From assembly GCF_015040615.1 (NCBI RefSeq), contig NZ_CP060402.1:3410001-3474000 (forward strand): a stretch of DNA of 64,000 nt, read 5' to 3'. Source of the DNA: Microbacterium sp. YJN-G. Lineage in GTDB: Bacteria > Actinomycetota > Actinomycetes > Actinomycetales > Microbacteriaceae. The notes under the pieces were generated by a model. That model worked only from the letters and a program-made list of their open reading frames with translations, did not search any database and had not been told where the DNA came from. Of this stretch, positions 33,325 through 41,002 are shown piece after piece (positions within the stretch are counted from its first letter, which is position 1; each line of letters starts with the position of its first letter). Position numbers and translations under genes: made by a program.

Positions 33325-34047
33325 CTACCGGCGGGCCCGCGCCTCGTCGAGGTAGCTGTACGCGGTCACGCGCGAGATGCCGAGCCGCTTGGCGATCGCC
33401 TCGACCGACTTGCGCATCTGCGTCGCACCGCGCTGGTCGAGGCGCTCGAGCACGGTGATCTTGTCGTCGCGCGACATGTTCTCCACCGGCCGGCCGATCT
33501 CGCGGATCGCGTCGCTGATCATCGAGTCCATCACCGCGACGAGGTCGGTGCCGAAGTGCTCCTTCGGGGCGTCGACGGGCTGCTCGGTGGCGGGCAGGAT
33601 CGCGGCGAGCATGTTGCGCGCCTGCTGCAGCGGACTGAGGTCGACGTTGATGCACAGCGAAGCGATGATGTCGCCGTCGGCGTTGCGGAAGTACACCGAT
33701 GAGCAGCGCAGCTCGCGCCCGTCGCTGGTGTAGGCCGTGTAGCCGAAGGCGTCGTGATCGCCGCGCCGGTCCTTCATCACGTCCAGCCCCAGCGAGGTCG
33801 AGGGTCCGCCGACCGTGCGGCCGGTGACGTGACCGTTCTCGATCGCGACGATCGTGTGGCCGAGGTCGACGTCGGCGCCGTCGAGGTTGTGCAGCACGAC
33901 CTCGACGGTCGGGCCGGCGGCGGTCGCGAGCGCGCGCATCACCGGCCGGTACAGGCGTTCGACCTCTTCGGCGCTCTCGTACGTCTGACGGGAGATCTCG
34001 CCGGCGAGAACCTCGGCGGCGTCTTCGACTGGGGTGCTGATCGTCAT
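33325..34047 (-). CDS. YheO/DauR-like transcriptional regulator (PAS-like + HTH)
   Basis: This 240-residue protein has an N-terminal YheO-type PAS-like domain (ALATAAGPTVEVVLHNLDGADV, ENGHVTGRTVGG, LRCSSVYFRNADGDIIASLCINVD) and a C-terminal DauR-type HTH (EAIAKRLGISRVTAYSYLDEAR). DauR of Pseudomonas controls D-arginine catabolism, and the family is often tied to D-amino-acid genes, as here (D-aminoacylase, DSD-like enzyme, RidA on the other side). It diverges from those genes with a perfect dyad in the spacer. Activator or repressor status is unknown. Confidence 0.87.
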   Translation of the reverse strand: MTISTPVEDAAEVLAGEISRQTYESAEEVERLYRPVMRALATAAGPTVEVVLHNLDGADVDLGHTIVAIENGHVTGRTVGGPSTSLGLDVMKDRRGDHDAFGYTAYTSDGRELRCSSVYFRNADGDIIASLCINVDLSPLQQARNMLAAILPATEQPVDAPKEHFGTDLVAVMDSMISDAIREIGRPVENMSRDDKITVLERLDQRGATQMRKSVEAIAKRLGISRVTAYSYLDEARARR

Positions 34048-34077
34048 CGCTCATCCATTGAACAAAAAATTCGGTCG

Positions 34078-34094
34078 ATAGACAGATTGTCTAT
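34078..34094. promoter_or_regulatory. Operator-like palindrome for the DauR-type regulator
   Basis: The perfect dyad ATAGACA-GAT-TGTCTAT lies 30 bases before the regulator start in an AT-rich spacer (ACAAAAAATTCGG on its left). It is the obvious candidate site for the regulator and could act on both arms of the locus. Confidence 0.65.
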
Positions 34095-34112
34095 TTCAAT
34101 GCTAGCTTAGCG

Positions 34113-34649
34113 TCGCCCGACCCGAGACGTCGAGGCCGCATCGGCCGTCGCACGGTCTACATCATCGGATGCCTCGGATTCGCGGCCATGGTGTACCCCG
34201 CGTTCGCGCTGTTCACCACCGGCAACATGTGGCTGATCTGGCTGGGTCAGATCCTCGGGTTCGTCGTGTTCGGCGTCGCCATGCAGGCCACGCTCGCCAC
34301 GATGCTCGCCGAGATGTTCGACGCCGAGGCGCGCACCACCGGCGTCAACATCGGCTACCAGATCTCCAACACGCTCGGTGGCGGCCTCGCGCCGTTCATC
34401 TGCACCGCGCTGGTCGCCGCCGCAGGTGGCGCGTTCTGGCCGGTGGTCGTGTACGCCGCGGTCATCGCCGTGGTCGGAGTGATCGCCACGATGCTCGCCT
34501 CGATCCGCCCCGACGTCGAGGGTGCGGGCCGGCTGCACGAGCTGGCCACCGCGACGGTCCGCACCGAGCCCGTCGAGCCGGGGACCCCGGCCTCTCCGGC
34601 CGTCCCTGGCGTGGCGGCCGCGCCGAGCGTCGGCGCGGACCGAGGCTGA
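34113..34649 (+). pseudogene. MFS transporter (metabolite:H+ symporter type), C-terminal fragment
   Basis: The readable part begins with RRRGRIGRRTVYIIGCLGFAAMVYPAF and continues through LGQILGFVVFGVAMQATLATMLAEMF and TTGVNIGYQISNTLGGGLAPFI to a hydrophilic tail, matching the last four helices of an MHS-family importer (landmarks from 34113; the longest open reading from ATG is 34188). The first two-thirds are missing: the frame meets the regulator promoter directly, with no start or upstream helices. A deletion fused this remnant to the regulatory region. It once probably imported the substrate of the downstream enzymes. Confidence 0.8.
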
Positions 34650-34710
34650 GATCACGCCCGGCGGCGACGCCGGAATGAACACCGGAAAGATCTGAGAGAA
34701 GGAGCCTGAC

Positions 34711-36165
34711 GTGGTCCACGTCGACGACACACCCCTGACCGCACGGGACAAGGGCCTGCCCGCCAGGGCGGCCGGCACCACGGCGGCGGAGTTCCTCGCG
34801 ACGGGACCGCGTCTGGCCGAGTTCTGGACCCCGCTCATCGCCCTCGATGACGCGGCCATGAACGCCAACATCGCGACCATGGCCGCGTGGTGCGCCGAGC
34901 GGGGTCTGGACATCATGCCCCACGGCAAGACCACCATGGCGCCCGCCCTGTGGCAGCGGCAGCTCGACGCCGGAGCCACCGGCATCACGCTGGCGACCAT
35001 GGGGCAGGTGCGCACCGGCCGCGACCTCGGCCTCGACTCGATCATGCTCGCCAACGCGGCAGTCGACCCGAGGTCGCTGGCGTGGCTCGCCGGTGAGCTG
35101 ACCGACCCGCAGTTCCGGTTCACCAGCTGGGCCGATTCCGTCGCGACGGTCGAGGCGATGGAGCACGGACTGCTCGCCGCCGGCGCCCCGCGTCCGGTCG
35201 ACGTGTGCGTCGAGCTCGGCGCGGCCGGCGGCCGCACCGGCGCGCGCTCGATCGACCAGGCGGTGCGCATCGCCGAGCGCATCGCCGCATCCCCCGCGCT
35301 GCGGCTCGCGGGGGTCGCCGGGTACGAGGGCAGCCTCGCGCACGACCGCTCGCCGGCCGCGCTCGCGGCGGTGCGCTCGTACCTCGAGGCTCAGCTCGAG
35401 CTGCACGCGGCACTCGCCTCGCTCTACGACGACGGCGAGGTGCTCGTCACGGCTGGGGGCAGCGCCTATTTCGACGTCGTCGCCGACGTCTGGGCCGGTG
35501 CCGTCAGCACCGGATCGGATGCCGTGAGCGGCGGATCGGATGCCGCGAGCGGCGCCACCCGAGCTGCCGGCGATGCCAGCGGATCGGATGCGGCGAGCGG
35601 CGCCACCCGCGCAGCCGGCCTTGCCGGCCGGACGCGCTTCACTCTCCGCTCGGGCGCCTACATCGTGCACGACGACGGCTTCTACCGCGGCATCTCCCCG
35701 TTCGACGAGGGAGCGGCCGTGTCCGAGGCCGGGGCCGCCGGCACGGCATCCGGTGCCGCGGCATCCCCGCGCTTCGTCAACGCCATGCACGGCCTCGCCC
35801 GGGTGGTGTCGAGTCCCGAGCCGGGGCTGGCGCTGATCGACGCGGGCAAGCGCGACCTGCCCTACGACGAGGGGATGCCGATCCCGCGCGCCTGGCGGAC
35901 CGAGGCGACGCCGACGCAGTCCGGCTCGCCCGCGGCATCCTGGGGTGCGCTGACCGGCGCGCCCTGGCATCCGCTCGAGGGTGAGATCTCGGCGATGAAC
36001 GACCAGCACTCCTACCTGCGCACGACCGAGCCGCTCGCGATCGGATCGGTCGTGCGGCTCGGGCTCTCGCACCCCTGCACGGCCTTCGACAAGTGGCGGG
36101 TGCTGCCGGTGGTCGAATCCGCCGAGTCCGACCTCGTCGTCGACCTCATCCGCACCCACTTCTGA
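34711..36165 (+). CDS. PLP-dependent D-amino acid deaminase/dehydratase (DSD/D-threonine aldolase family)
   Basis: This 484-residue alanine-racemase-fold enzyme has the PLP Lys in IMPHGKTTMAP (about residue 73), VDVCVELGAAGGRTGAR, GYEGSLAH and, near the end, LGLSHPCTAFDKW, whose His-Pro-Cys fits the zinc site of eukaryotic-type D-serine dehydratase. It would remove ammonia from a D-amino acid. Context (KDG kinase, KDPG aldolase) suggests D-glucosaminate to KDG. The start is GTG at 34711 after AGAAGGAG. A low-complexity insert (GSDAASGATRAAG twice, about residues 267-305) comes from a 38-bp direct repeat. Confidence 0.85.
   Translation: MVHVDDTPLTARDKGLPARAAGTTAAEFLATGPRLAEFWTPLIALDDAAMNANIATMAAWCAERGLDIMPHGKTTMAPALWQRQLDAGATGITLATMGQVRTGRDLGLDSIMLANAAVDPRSLAWLAGELTDPQFRFTSWADSVATVEAMEHGLLAAGAPRPVDVCVELGAAGGRTGARSIDQAVRIAERIAASPALRLAGVAGYEGSLAHDRSPAALAAVRSYLEAQLELHAALASLYDDGEVLVTAGGSAYFDVVADVWAGAVSTGSDAVSGGSDAASGATRAAGDASGSDAASGATRAAGLAGRTRFTLRSGAYIVHDDGFYRGISPFDEGAAVSEAGAAGTASGAAASPRFVNAMHGLARVVSSPEPGLALIDAGKRDLPYDEGMPIPRAWRTEATPTQSGSPAASWGALTGAPWHPLEGEISAMNDQHSYLRTTEPLAIGSVVRLGLSHPCTAFDKWRVLPVVESAESDLVVDLIRTHF
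35533..35618 (+). repeat. Tandem duplication within the DSD-like gene
   Basis: A ~38-bp unit (starting GGATCGGATGCCGCGAGC) occurs at 35533-35570 and again at 35581-35618 with few changes, and a weaker copy precedes it. It is in frame and expands a Ser/Ala/Gly-rich loop. Confidence 0.8.
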
Positions 36166-36173
36166 GGCCGGCC

Positions 36174-37769
36174 ATGACGAGCAGAACAGTCATCCGCGGC
36201 GGTGCCGTGGTCACGGCATCCGGTCCGGTCGCCGCCGACGTCGCGATCGACGCCGGCGAGATCACCGAGGTCGGTCACGTCGATCCGCTGCCCGGTGACG
36301 AGGTGGTGGATGCCGCCGGCCGCCTCGTGCTGCCCGGGTTCATCGACGTGCACTCCCACGCCGACGGGCTGCTGTCCGACCCCGACGTGACCCTGACCCT
36401 GCTGCGTCAGGGCGTGACGACCGTGATCGCCGGGCAGGACGGCGTCTCATACGCACCCGGCGACGGTGCCTACGGCTCGGAGTACTTCGCCGCGATCAAC
36501 GGTCCGCATCCGACGTACCACGGCGGAGGGGTGGCCGCGTATCTGGCATCCGTCGACGGCGCCTCGGCGATCAACGCCGGCTTCCTCGTGCCGGCGGGCA
36601 CCGTGCGGTTCGAGGTGTGCGGCCGGGCCGATGGCCCGGCGACCGATGAGGAGCGGCAGCGCATGGCCGCACTCGTCGCGAAGGGCATGGATGACGGCGC
36701 CCTGGGGCTCTCCACCGGGCTCGACTACGTGCCCGGGATCTTCCAGGACGCCGGCGAGATCGCCGCACTGTGCGCACCGGTCGCGCAGGCCGGAGGGGTC
36801 TACGTCACGCACATGCGCGGCGGATACGAGGCGAACACCGCCGCCGGCATCGCCGAGATCGCCGAGATCGCGCGCCTGGCCGGCTCCGCGTCCGGGGCGG
36901 GGCCGGGGCCGGGGCTCGACGTGCACATCTCGCACTTCCACGCCGACGCCGACATCGTGCTCGGCCAGCTCGACGCGCTCGAGCAGGCGGGGGTGGATGC
37001 CACCTTCGACGCATACCCGTACATCCGCGGCTGCACGCTGCTGGGCATGCCGCTACTGCCGCCCGAGGTGTCGATGCTGCCGCAGCGCGAGGCCGTCTCC
37101 GTCATCGCCGATCCCGCCCGTCGCGCGGCGCTGCGCGAGGCCTGCACCGCCAGGGCCGAGCAGAGCGCGAGCCTCGGACCGGACTGGCCCGACATGATCA
37201 CCCTGGCGCACGTCGCGGCGCCCGAGCTGGACTGGGCGCACGGGCTCACCCTGCACGCGGCCGCGGCCCGCGCGGGCGTCCCGCCGATCGACTTCGCCCT
37301 CGACGCGCTGGTCGCGTCGCGGATGGAGTGCAACGCCGTGATGGCGGTGCGCAGCCCCCGCCCCAGCACCGAGCTGGCCCGCATCTTCGCGCACCCGGCC
37401 CACACCGGCGGATCCGACGGCATCTTCATCGGCGCCCATCCGCACCCGCGTGCGGCGGGCACCTTCGCCCGGTACCTGCGCGAGTTCGTGCGCGAACTGG
37501 GCACCTGGAGCTGGGCCGACGCCGTGCACCACCTGTCGGCGCTGCCCGCCCGGCGCTTCGGGCTCGGCCGCCGTGGCGCCGTCGAGGTCGGCGCGGTCGC
37601 CGACCTGGTGCTCGTCGACCCGGATGCCGTCGCCGACGCCGCCACCTATGAGAACCCCACGGCGCGCGCCGTCGGAATCGACGACGTGTTCGTCGCCGGC
37701 GTGCGCGTCCTCACCGGGGGCGCACTGACCGGAGCACTTCCCGGGCGCGGGCTGCGCCGCAGCACCTGA
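36174..37769 (+). CDS. N-acyl-D-amino-acid deacylase (D-aminoacylase family)
   Basis: This 531-residue amidohydrolase has the metal motif GFIDVHSHADG, then STGLDYVPG, YVTHMRGG, VHISHFHADAD and the C-terminal GGSDGIFIGAHPHPRAAGTFARYLREFV, all D-aminoacylase landmarks. It would release a free D-amino acid from its N-acyl form in the cytoplasm (no signal peptide). It starts nine bases after the DSD-like gene. In this operon its product would feed that enzyme; N-acetyl-D-glucosaminate is a candidate substrate. Confidence 0.9.
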   Translation: MTSRTVIRGGAVVTASGPVAADVAIDAGEITEVGHVDPLPGDEVVDAAGRLVLPGFIDVHSHADGLLSDPDVTLTLLRQGVTTVIAGQDGVSYAPGDGAYGSEYFAAINGPHPTYHGGGVAAYLASVDGASAINAGFLVPAGTVRFEVCGRADGPATDEERQRMAALVAKGMDDGALGLSTGLDYVPGIFQDAGEIAALCAPVAQAGGVYVTHMRGGYEANTAAGIAEIAEIARLAGSASGAGPGPGLDVHISHFHADADIVLGQLDALEQAGVDATFDAYPYIRGCTLLGMPLLPPEVSMLPQREAVSVIADPARRAALREACTARAEQSASLGPDWPDMITLAHVAAPELDWAHGLTLHAAAARAGVPPIDFALDALVASRMECNAVMAVRSPRPSTELARIFAHPAHTGGSDGIFIGAHPHPRAAGTFARYLREFVRELGTWSWADAVHHLSALPARRFGLGRRGAVEVGAVADLVLVDPDAVADAATYENPTARAVGIDDVFVAGVRVLTGGALTGALPGRGLRRST

Positions 37770-37813
37770 GCCCCGCTCCCCACAGACCTACCGCCAAAAG
37801 AAAGGAAAGCAAT

Positions 37814-38197
37814 ATGCCGAAGAACGGTTTCCACACTGAGGGCGTGCCCGCGCCGGCCGGCCCCTACAGCCACGCGGTCGTCGCCAACGGATTCCTCTAC
37901 ACGGCGGGCTTCGGCCCGCAGGATGCGGCGAACGGCGATGCCGTCGCCGACAACGTCGCGGATCAGACCCGTCAGGTGCTGCGCAACATCCAGACGGTGC
38001 TCGCCGTGCACGGCCTGACGATGGATGACGTCGTCAAGTCGACGGTGCACCTGCAGGACCTCGCCGACTTCGCCGAGTTCAACGCCGCGTACGAGGAGTT
38101 CTTCACCGCCCCGTACCCGGTGCGCACCACGGTCGGCTCGCAGCTGGCGAACATCCTCGTCGAGATCGACGTCGTCGCCGCCTTCCCGCAGGCCTGA
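37814..38197 (+). CDS. RidA family enamine/imine deaminase
   Basis: This 127-residue protein matches RidA/YjgF: APAGPYSHAVVANGFLYTAGFGPQD, VLRNIQTVLAVHGLTMDDVVKSTVHL, and PYPVRTTVGSQLANILVEIDVVAA, with the catalytic Arg in YPVRTT. It hydrolyses the 2-aminoacrylate-type imines made by PLP dehydratases to keto acids, which fits its place behind the DSD-like and deacylase genes. AAAGGAAAG precedes the ATG. It is the last gene of this arm; a two-tier inverted repeat follows. Confidence 0.93.
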   Translation: MPKNGFHTEGVPAPAGPYSHAVVANGFLYTAGFGPQDAANGDAVADNVADQTRQVLRNIQTVLAVHGLTMDDVVKSTVHLQDLADFAEFNAAYEEFFTAPYPVRTTVGSQLANILVEIDVVAAFPQA

Positions 38198-38216
38198 GTT
38201 TTCTTCAGCATCCGTC

Positions 38217-38300
38217 CGCCGAAACCCCTCAGGGGCGTCGAGACCCCACCGCAGATACGTATCTCAGGTGGGGTCTCGACGCTCAGGAGGGGTTTCGGCG
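38217..38300. repeat. Two-tier inverted repeat (GAAACCCCTC type)
   Basis: The outer arms CGCCGAAACCCCTC and GAGGGGTTTCGGCG enclose inner arms GTCGAGACCCCACC and GGTGGGGTCTCGAC (all perfect). The loop itself holds the palindrome AGATACGTATCT. It follows the RidA stop and may end that operon. Confidence 0.9.
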
Positions 38301-38350
38301 TGCAACGGAAGGGGGCTTGCGGGAAAGGGCGTCGAGGGTAGCCTGCGGGC

Positions 38351-39865
38351 ATGGACGGATTCGCCGCCGTCGAGTTCGGCTTCGCCCGCGAGGTCCTGCA
38401 GCGGGGCATCGCGGCACTGTACGTGGTCGCGTTCCTGTCGACGCTGAACCAGTTCCGCCCGCTGCTCGGGGAGCGCGGGCTGCTGCCCGCCCCCGATCTG
38501 CTCGCGTGGGCGACGTCGTCCAAGATCAGAACGCGGATGCTGCGCCCCACCCTGTTCTCCCGCATCCGCTACACCGACCGCCGGCTGGTGGCGCTGTGCT
38601 GGGCCGGGATGGCGATCGGGGCGCTGCTCGTCGCCGGCATCCCGCAGCTGGGGCCGCCGTGGCTGCCGATGATCGGTTTTCTGCTGTTGTGGCTCGGCTA
38701 CATGTCGATCACGAGCATCGGGCAGACCTTCTACTCGTTCGGGTGGGAGATGCTGCTGCTCGAGGCTGGGTTCCTCGCCGCGTTCCTGGGCTCGGCGGAT
38801 CAGCCGCCGCCGACCGTGGTGATCGCGCTGTTCTGGTGGCTGCTGTTCCGGCTGGAGTTCGGCGCGGGCATGATCAAGATCCGCGGCGGACGGGAATGGC
38901 GCGACCTCACCGCACTGATGTACCACCACGAGACCCAGCCGATGCCGGGGCCATTGAGCAGGCAGGCGCATCTGCTGCCGAAATGGTTCCACCGCGGAGA
39001 GGTCGTCGGCAACCACTTCGCGCAGCTGGTCGTGCCGTTCTTCCTCTTCGTGCCGCTCGTGACCCTCTTGGCCCCTGCCCTTCGACAGGCGCAGGGACCC
39101 ATCCAGTCCGTGCCGCTGCTCATCGGCACGGTCGCCGCGACGATCGTCATCCTCACCCAGCTCTGGCTGATCGTCACCGGCAACTTCGCGTGGCTGAACT
39201 GGGCCACGGTCGTGCTCGCCTTCTCCGCCTTCGCCCTGCCGGCCTGGGTCTTTGGGATGGCCTGGGTCCCTGAGCCTGTCGAAGGGCCCCAGCTCAACGG
39301 CATCCCCCTCTACTGGATCATCCTCACCTCGGCCGTCGGCATCCTGTACCTCGTGCTCAGCTGGCCGGCGCTGCGCAACCTGTTCGCGCGCCGTCAGCTG
39401 ATGAACGCAAGCTTCAACCGCTGGCAGCTCGCGAACGCGTACGGTGCCTTCGGCACCGTGACCAAGCGGCGCGTGGAGTTCGTCGTCGAGGGGACGCGAG
39501 ATGTGGATCCGGATGCCGCCGACTGGCAGGAGTACGAGTTCCGGGGCAAGCCGGGTGATGTGCGCCGCATCCCGAGGCAGTTCGCGCCCTACCATCTGCG
39601 GCTGGACTGGCTGATGTGGTTCCTGCCGCTGGGGCACTCGCTGGACGACTGGTCCACGGTGTTCCTCGTGCGGCTGCTCGAGGCCGACCCGCCGACCCTG
39701 CGGATGCTGCGCCACGACCCGTTCGCCGGGCACCGCCCCCGCTGGGTGCGCGTGGTCACCTACCGGTACCGCTTCGCGACCCGCGCCGAGCGCCGGGCGG
39801 AGGGCATCGTGTGGGTACGCGACCAACGGCGGGTGCTCGCGCGCCCGCTCGGCTATGAGCGCTGA
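38351..39865 (+). CDS. Lipase maturation factor family membrane protein
   Basis: This 504-residue protein has several membrane helices in the first 330 residues and family landmarks: LLLEAGFLAAFLG, WWLLFRLEFGAGMIKIRGGREWRDLTALMYHHETQPMPGPLS, LPKWFHRGEVVGNHFAQLVVPF, and a soluble C-terminal domain (landmarks in the order given). The eukaryotic relative LMF1 folds lipases in the ER; the bacterial role is unknown. Two dispersed repeats lie in frame, giving LRQAQGP (about residue 244) and EPVEGP (about residue 309), yet the frame is intact. Confidence 0.85.
   Translation: MDGFAAVEFGFAREVLQRGIAALYVVAFLSTLNQFRPLLGERGLLPAPDLLAWATSSKIRTRMLRPTLFSRIRYTDRRLVALCWAGMAIGALLVAGIPQLGPPWLPMIGFLLLWLGYMSITSIGQTFYSFGWEMLLLEAGFLAAFLGSADQPPPTVVIALFWWLLFRLEFGAGMIKIRGGREWRDLTALMYHHETQPMPGPLSRQAHLLPKWFHRGEVVGNHFAQLVVPFFLFVPLVTLLAPALRQAQGPIQSVPLLIGTVAATIVILTQLWLIVTGNFAWLNWATVVLAFSAFALPAWVFGMAWVPEPVEGPQLNGIPLYWIILTSAVGILYLVLSWPALRNLFARRQLMNASFNRWQLANAYGAFGTVTKRRVEFVVEGTRDVDPDAADWQEYEFRGKPGDVRRIPRQFAPYHLRLDWLMWFLPLGHSLDDWSTVFLVRLLEADPPTLRMLRHDPFAGHRPRWVRVVTYRYRFATRAERRAEGIVWVRDQRRVLARPLGYER
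39071..39100 (+). repeat. Dispersed cttcgacagg repeat inside the LMF gene (copy 1)
   Basis: CCCTGCCCTTCGACAGGC and the following GCAGGGACCC match the dispersed element seen at 53405-53612, in the opposite orientation to copy 2. It is read in frame as LRQAQGP. Confidence 0.7.
39261..39290 (+). repeat. Dispersed tgagcctgtcgaaggg repeat inside the LMF gene (copy 2)
   Basis: GGTCCCTGAGCCTGTCGAAG followed by GGCCCC is a full copy of the dispersed element and is read in frame as VPEPVEGP between two membrane helices. Confidence 0.8.
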
Positions 39866-39893
39866 CGCGTCGTCAGGTCTGAAGGACGGCTGG

Positions 39894-39953
39894 AACTCTG
39901 AAGGATGCTGGGTGCCGAGGCGTCCTCCAGAAGTGCGATCTTCCTTCAGAGTT
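39894..39953. repeat. Inverted repeat after the LMF gene
   Basis: Arms AACTCTGAAGGA and TCCTTCAGAGTT (12 bp, perfect) enclose 36 bases. A further GAAGGA/TCTGAAGGA copy lies at its left edge. The right arm reaches into the 3' end of the convergent oxidoreductase gene. Confidence 0.7.
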
Positions 39954-40890
39954 GTGCGAGCACGACCGGATGCCCTGAGGCGAGCGACGCGTAGGCGGCA
40001 TCCACCACCGCGACGGCCGCGACGCCGTCCTCGGGAGTGACGCGCGCCGGGGCGCCGGTGCGGATCGCCTCGACGAAGTCGGCGAGCTGCGCGCGGTACG
40101 GGTCGTTGCCGGGTGCCGACGCCGGGCTCCCCTCGCCCGCCAGCTCGGACGTGTCGACCGACAGGGTGCCGCGATCGCCGACGATCTGCACCTCGGAGTG
40201 GAAGGGCACCTCCGACCCGGCCCAGTCGCCACGCACGTGGCTGACCGCGCCGTTCGCGTGCCACAGCGTGACGTGCGCCGACACGGGCGGCTGCACGGTG
40301 TCGTCGACGGCCGGTGGATCCTGCGTGGCCGACACCTCAACGACGGGGCCGGCGAGCCACAGCGCCTGGTCGAGATCGTGGATCATCAGGTCGCGGATGA
40401 GCCCGCCGCCGGCATCCTGCGAGTAGAACCAGGCCGACGCCGGGGCCGCGACCGTGCGGCGGAACGTGAGCTCAGCCATCGTCCCGACTGCTTCGCGCTG
40501 CTCGTACAGCCGCCGGTACCCCTCGAAGTAGCGCACCACGTGCGCCGGGAACAGGCGCACGCCGGCCGCGACCGCGGCATCTGCCATCTCCTGCGCCTCG
40601 GCGGCGGTGACCGCCAGCGGCTTCTCGCACACGACGTGCCGGCCGCGGACGAACGCCTCGCGGGCGACGCTCACGTGCGTCGCGGTCGGACTGACGATGT
40701 CGATGACGTCGGACGCGTCGATCAGGTCGCCGAGATCGTCGACCACGCGGATGCCGTACCGGGCGGCGAGGTCGTCGGCGCCGGTGCGCCGCAGGATGCC
40801 GATCTCGGCGCCGAGCGCCAGCCAGCCCTCGATGTGCGGCGGGGCGATGCCTCCGGCCCCGACGATGCCGACGCGCAGCGTGGTGTCCAT
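39946..40890 (-). CDS. Gfo/Idh/MocA family oxidoreductase
   Basis: This 314-residue protein has an N-terminal NAD(P)-binding fold (VGIVGAGGIAPPHIEGWL), the family's CEKPLA motif (HVVCEKPLAVTAAEAQEMADAA) and a C-terminal domain with DLMIHDLDQALWLAG holding a probable catalytic His. Such enzymes oxidise or epimerise sugars or inositols. No operon partner is close, so the substrate is open. The start at 40890 (MDTTLR) places the GxGxxG near residue 11. Confidence 0.87.
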   Translation of the reverse strand: MDTTLRVGIVGAGGIAPPHIEGWLALGAEIGILRRTGADDLAARYGIRVVDDLGDLIDASDVIDIVSPTATHVSVAREAFVRGRHVVCEKPLAVTAAEAQEMADAAVAAGVRLFPAHVVRYFEGYRRLYEQREAVGTMAELTFRRTVAAPASAWFYSQDAGGGLIRDLMIHDLDQALWLAGPVVEVSATQDPPAVDDTVQPPVSAHVTLWHANGAVSHVRGDWAGSEVPFHSEVQIVGDRGTLSVDTSELAGEGSPASAPGNDPYRAQLADFVEAIRTGAPARVTPEDGVAAVAVVDAAYASLASGHPVVLAQL

Positions 40891-40918
40891 GCCGCCGAGC
40901 CTACGCTCCGCCCCCTCT

Positions 40919-41002
40919 CGCCGAGACCCCTCGTGGTTGCCGAGACCCCTCCGCATTTGCGCGAATCAGGAGGGGTTTCGACGCTCAGGAGGGGTTTCGG
41001 CG
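40919..41002. repeat. Two-tier inverted repeat (GAGACCCCTC type)
   Basis: Outer arms CGCCGAGACCCCTC and GAGGGGTTTCGGCG (one mismatch) enclose inner arms GCCGAGACCCCTCC and GGAGGGGTTTCGAC. It lies between the oxidoreductase start and the 3' end of the next gene, and supplies that gene's stop codon. Confidence 0.85.

Noticed and set aside
38264..40264. Long minus-strand open frame (~666 codons) opposite the LMF gene
   Set aside because: Shadow of a conserved membrane protein gene; composition is Arg/Gln/Glu-rich without domains.
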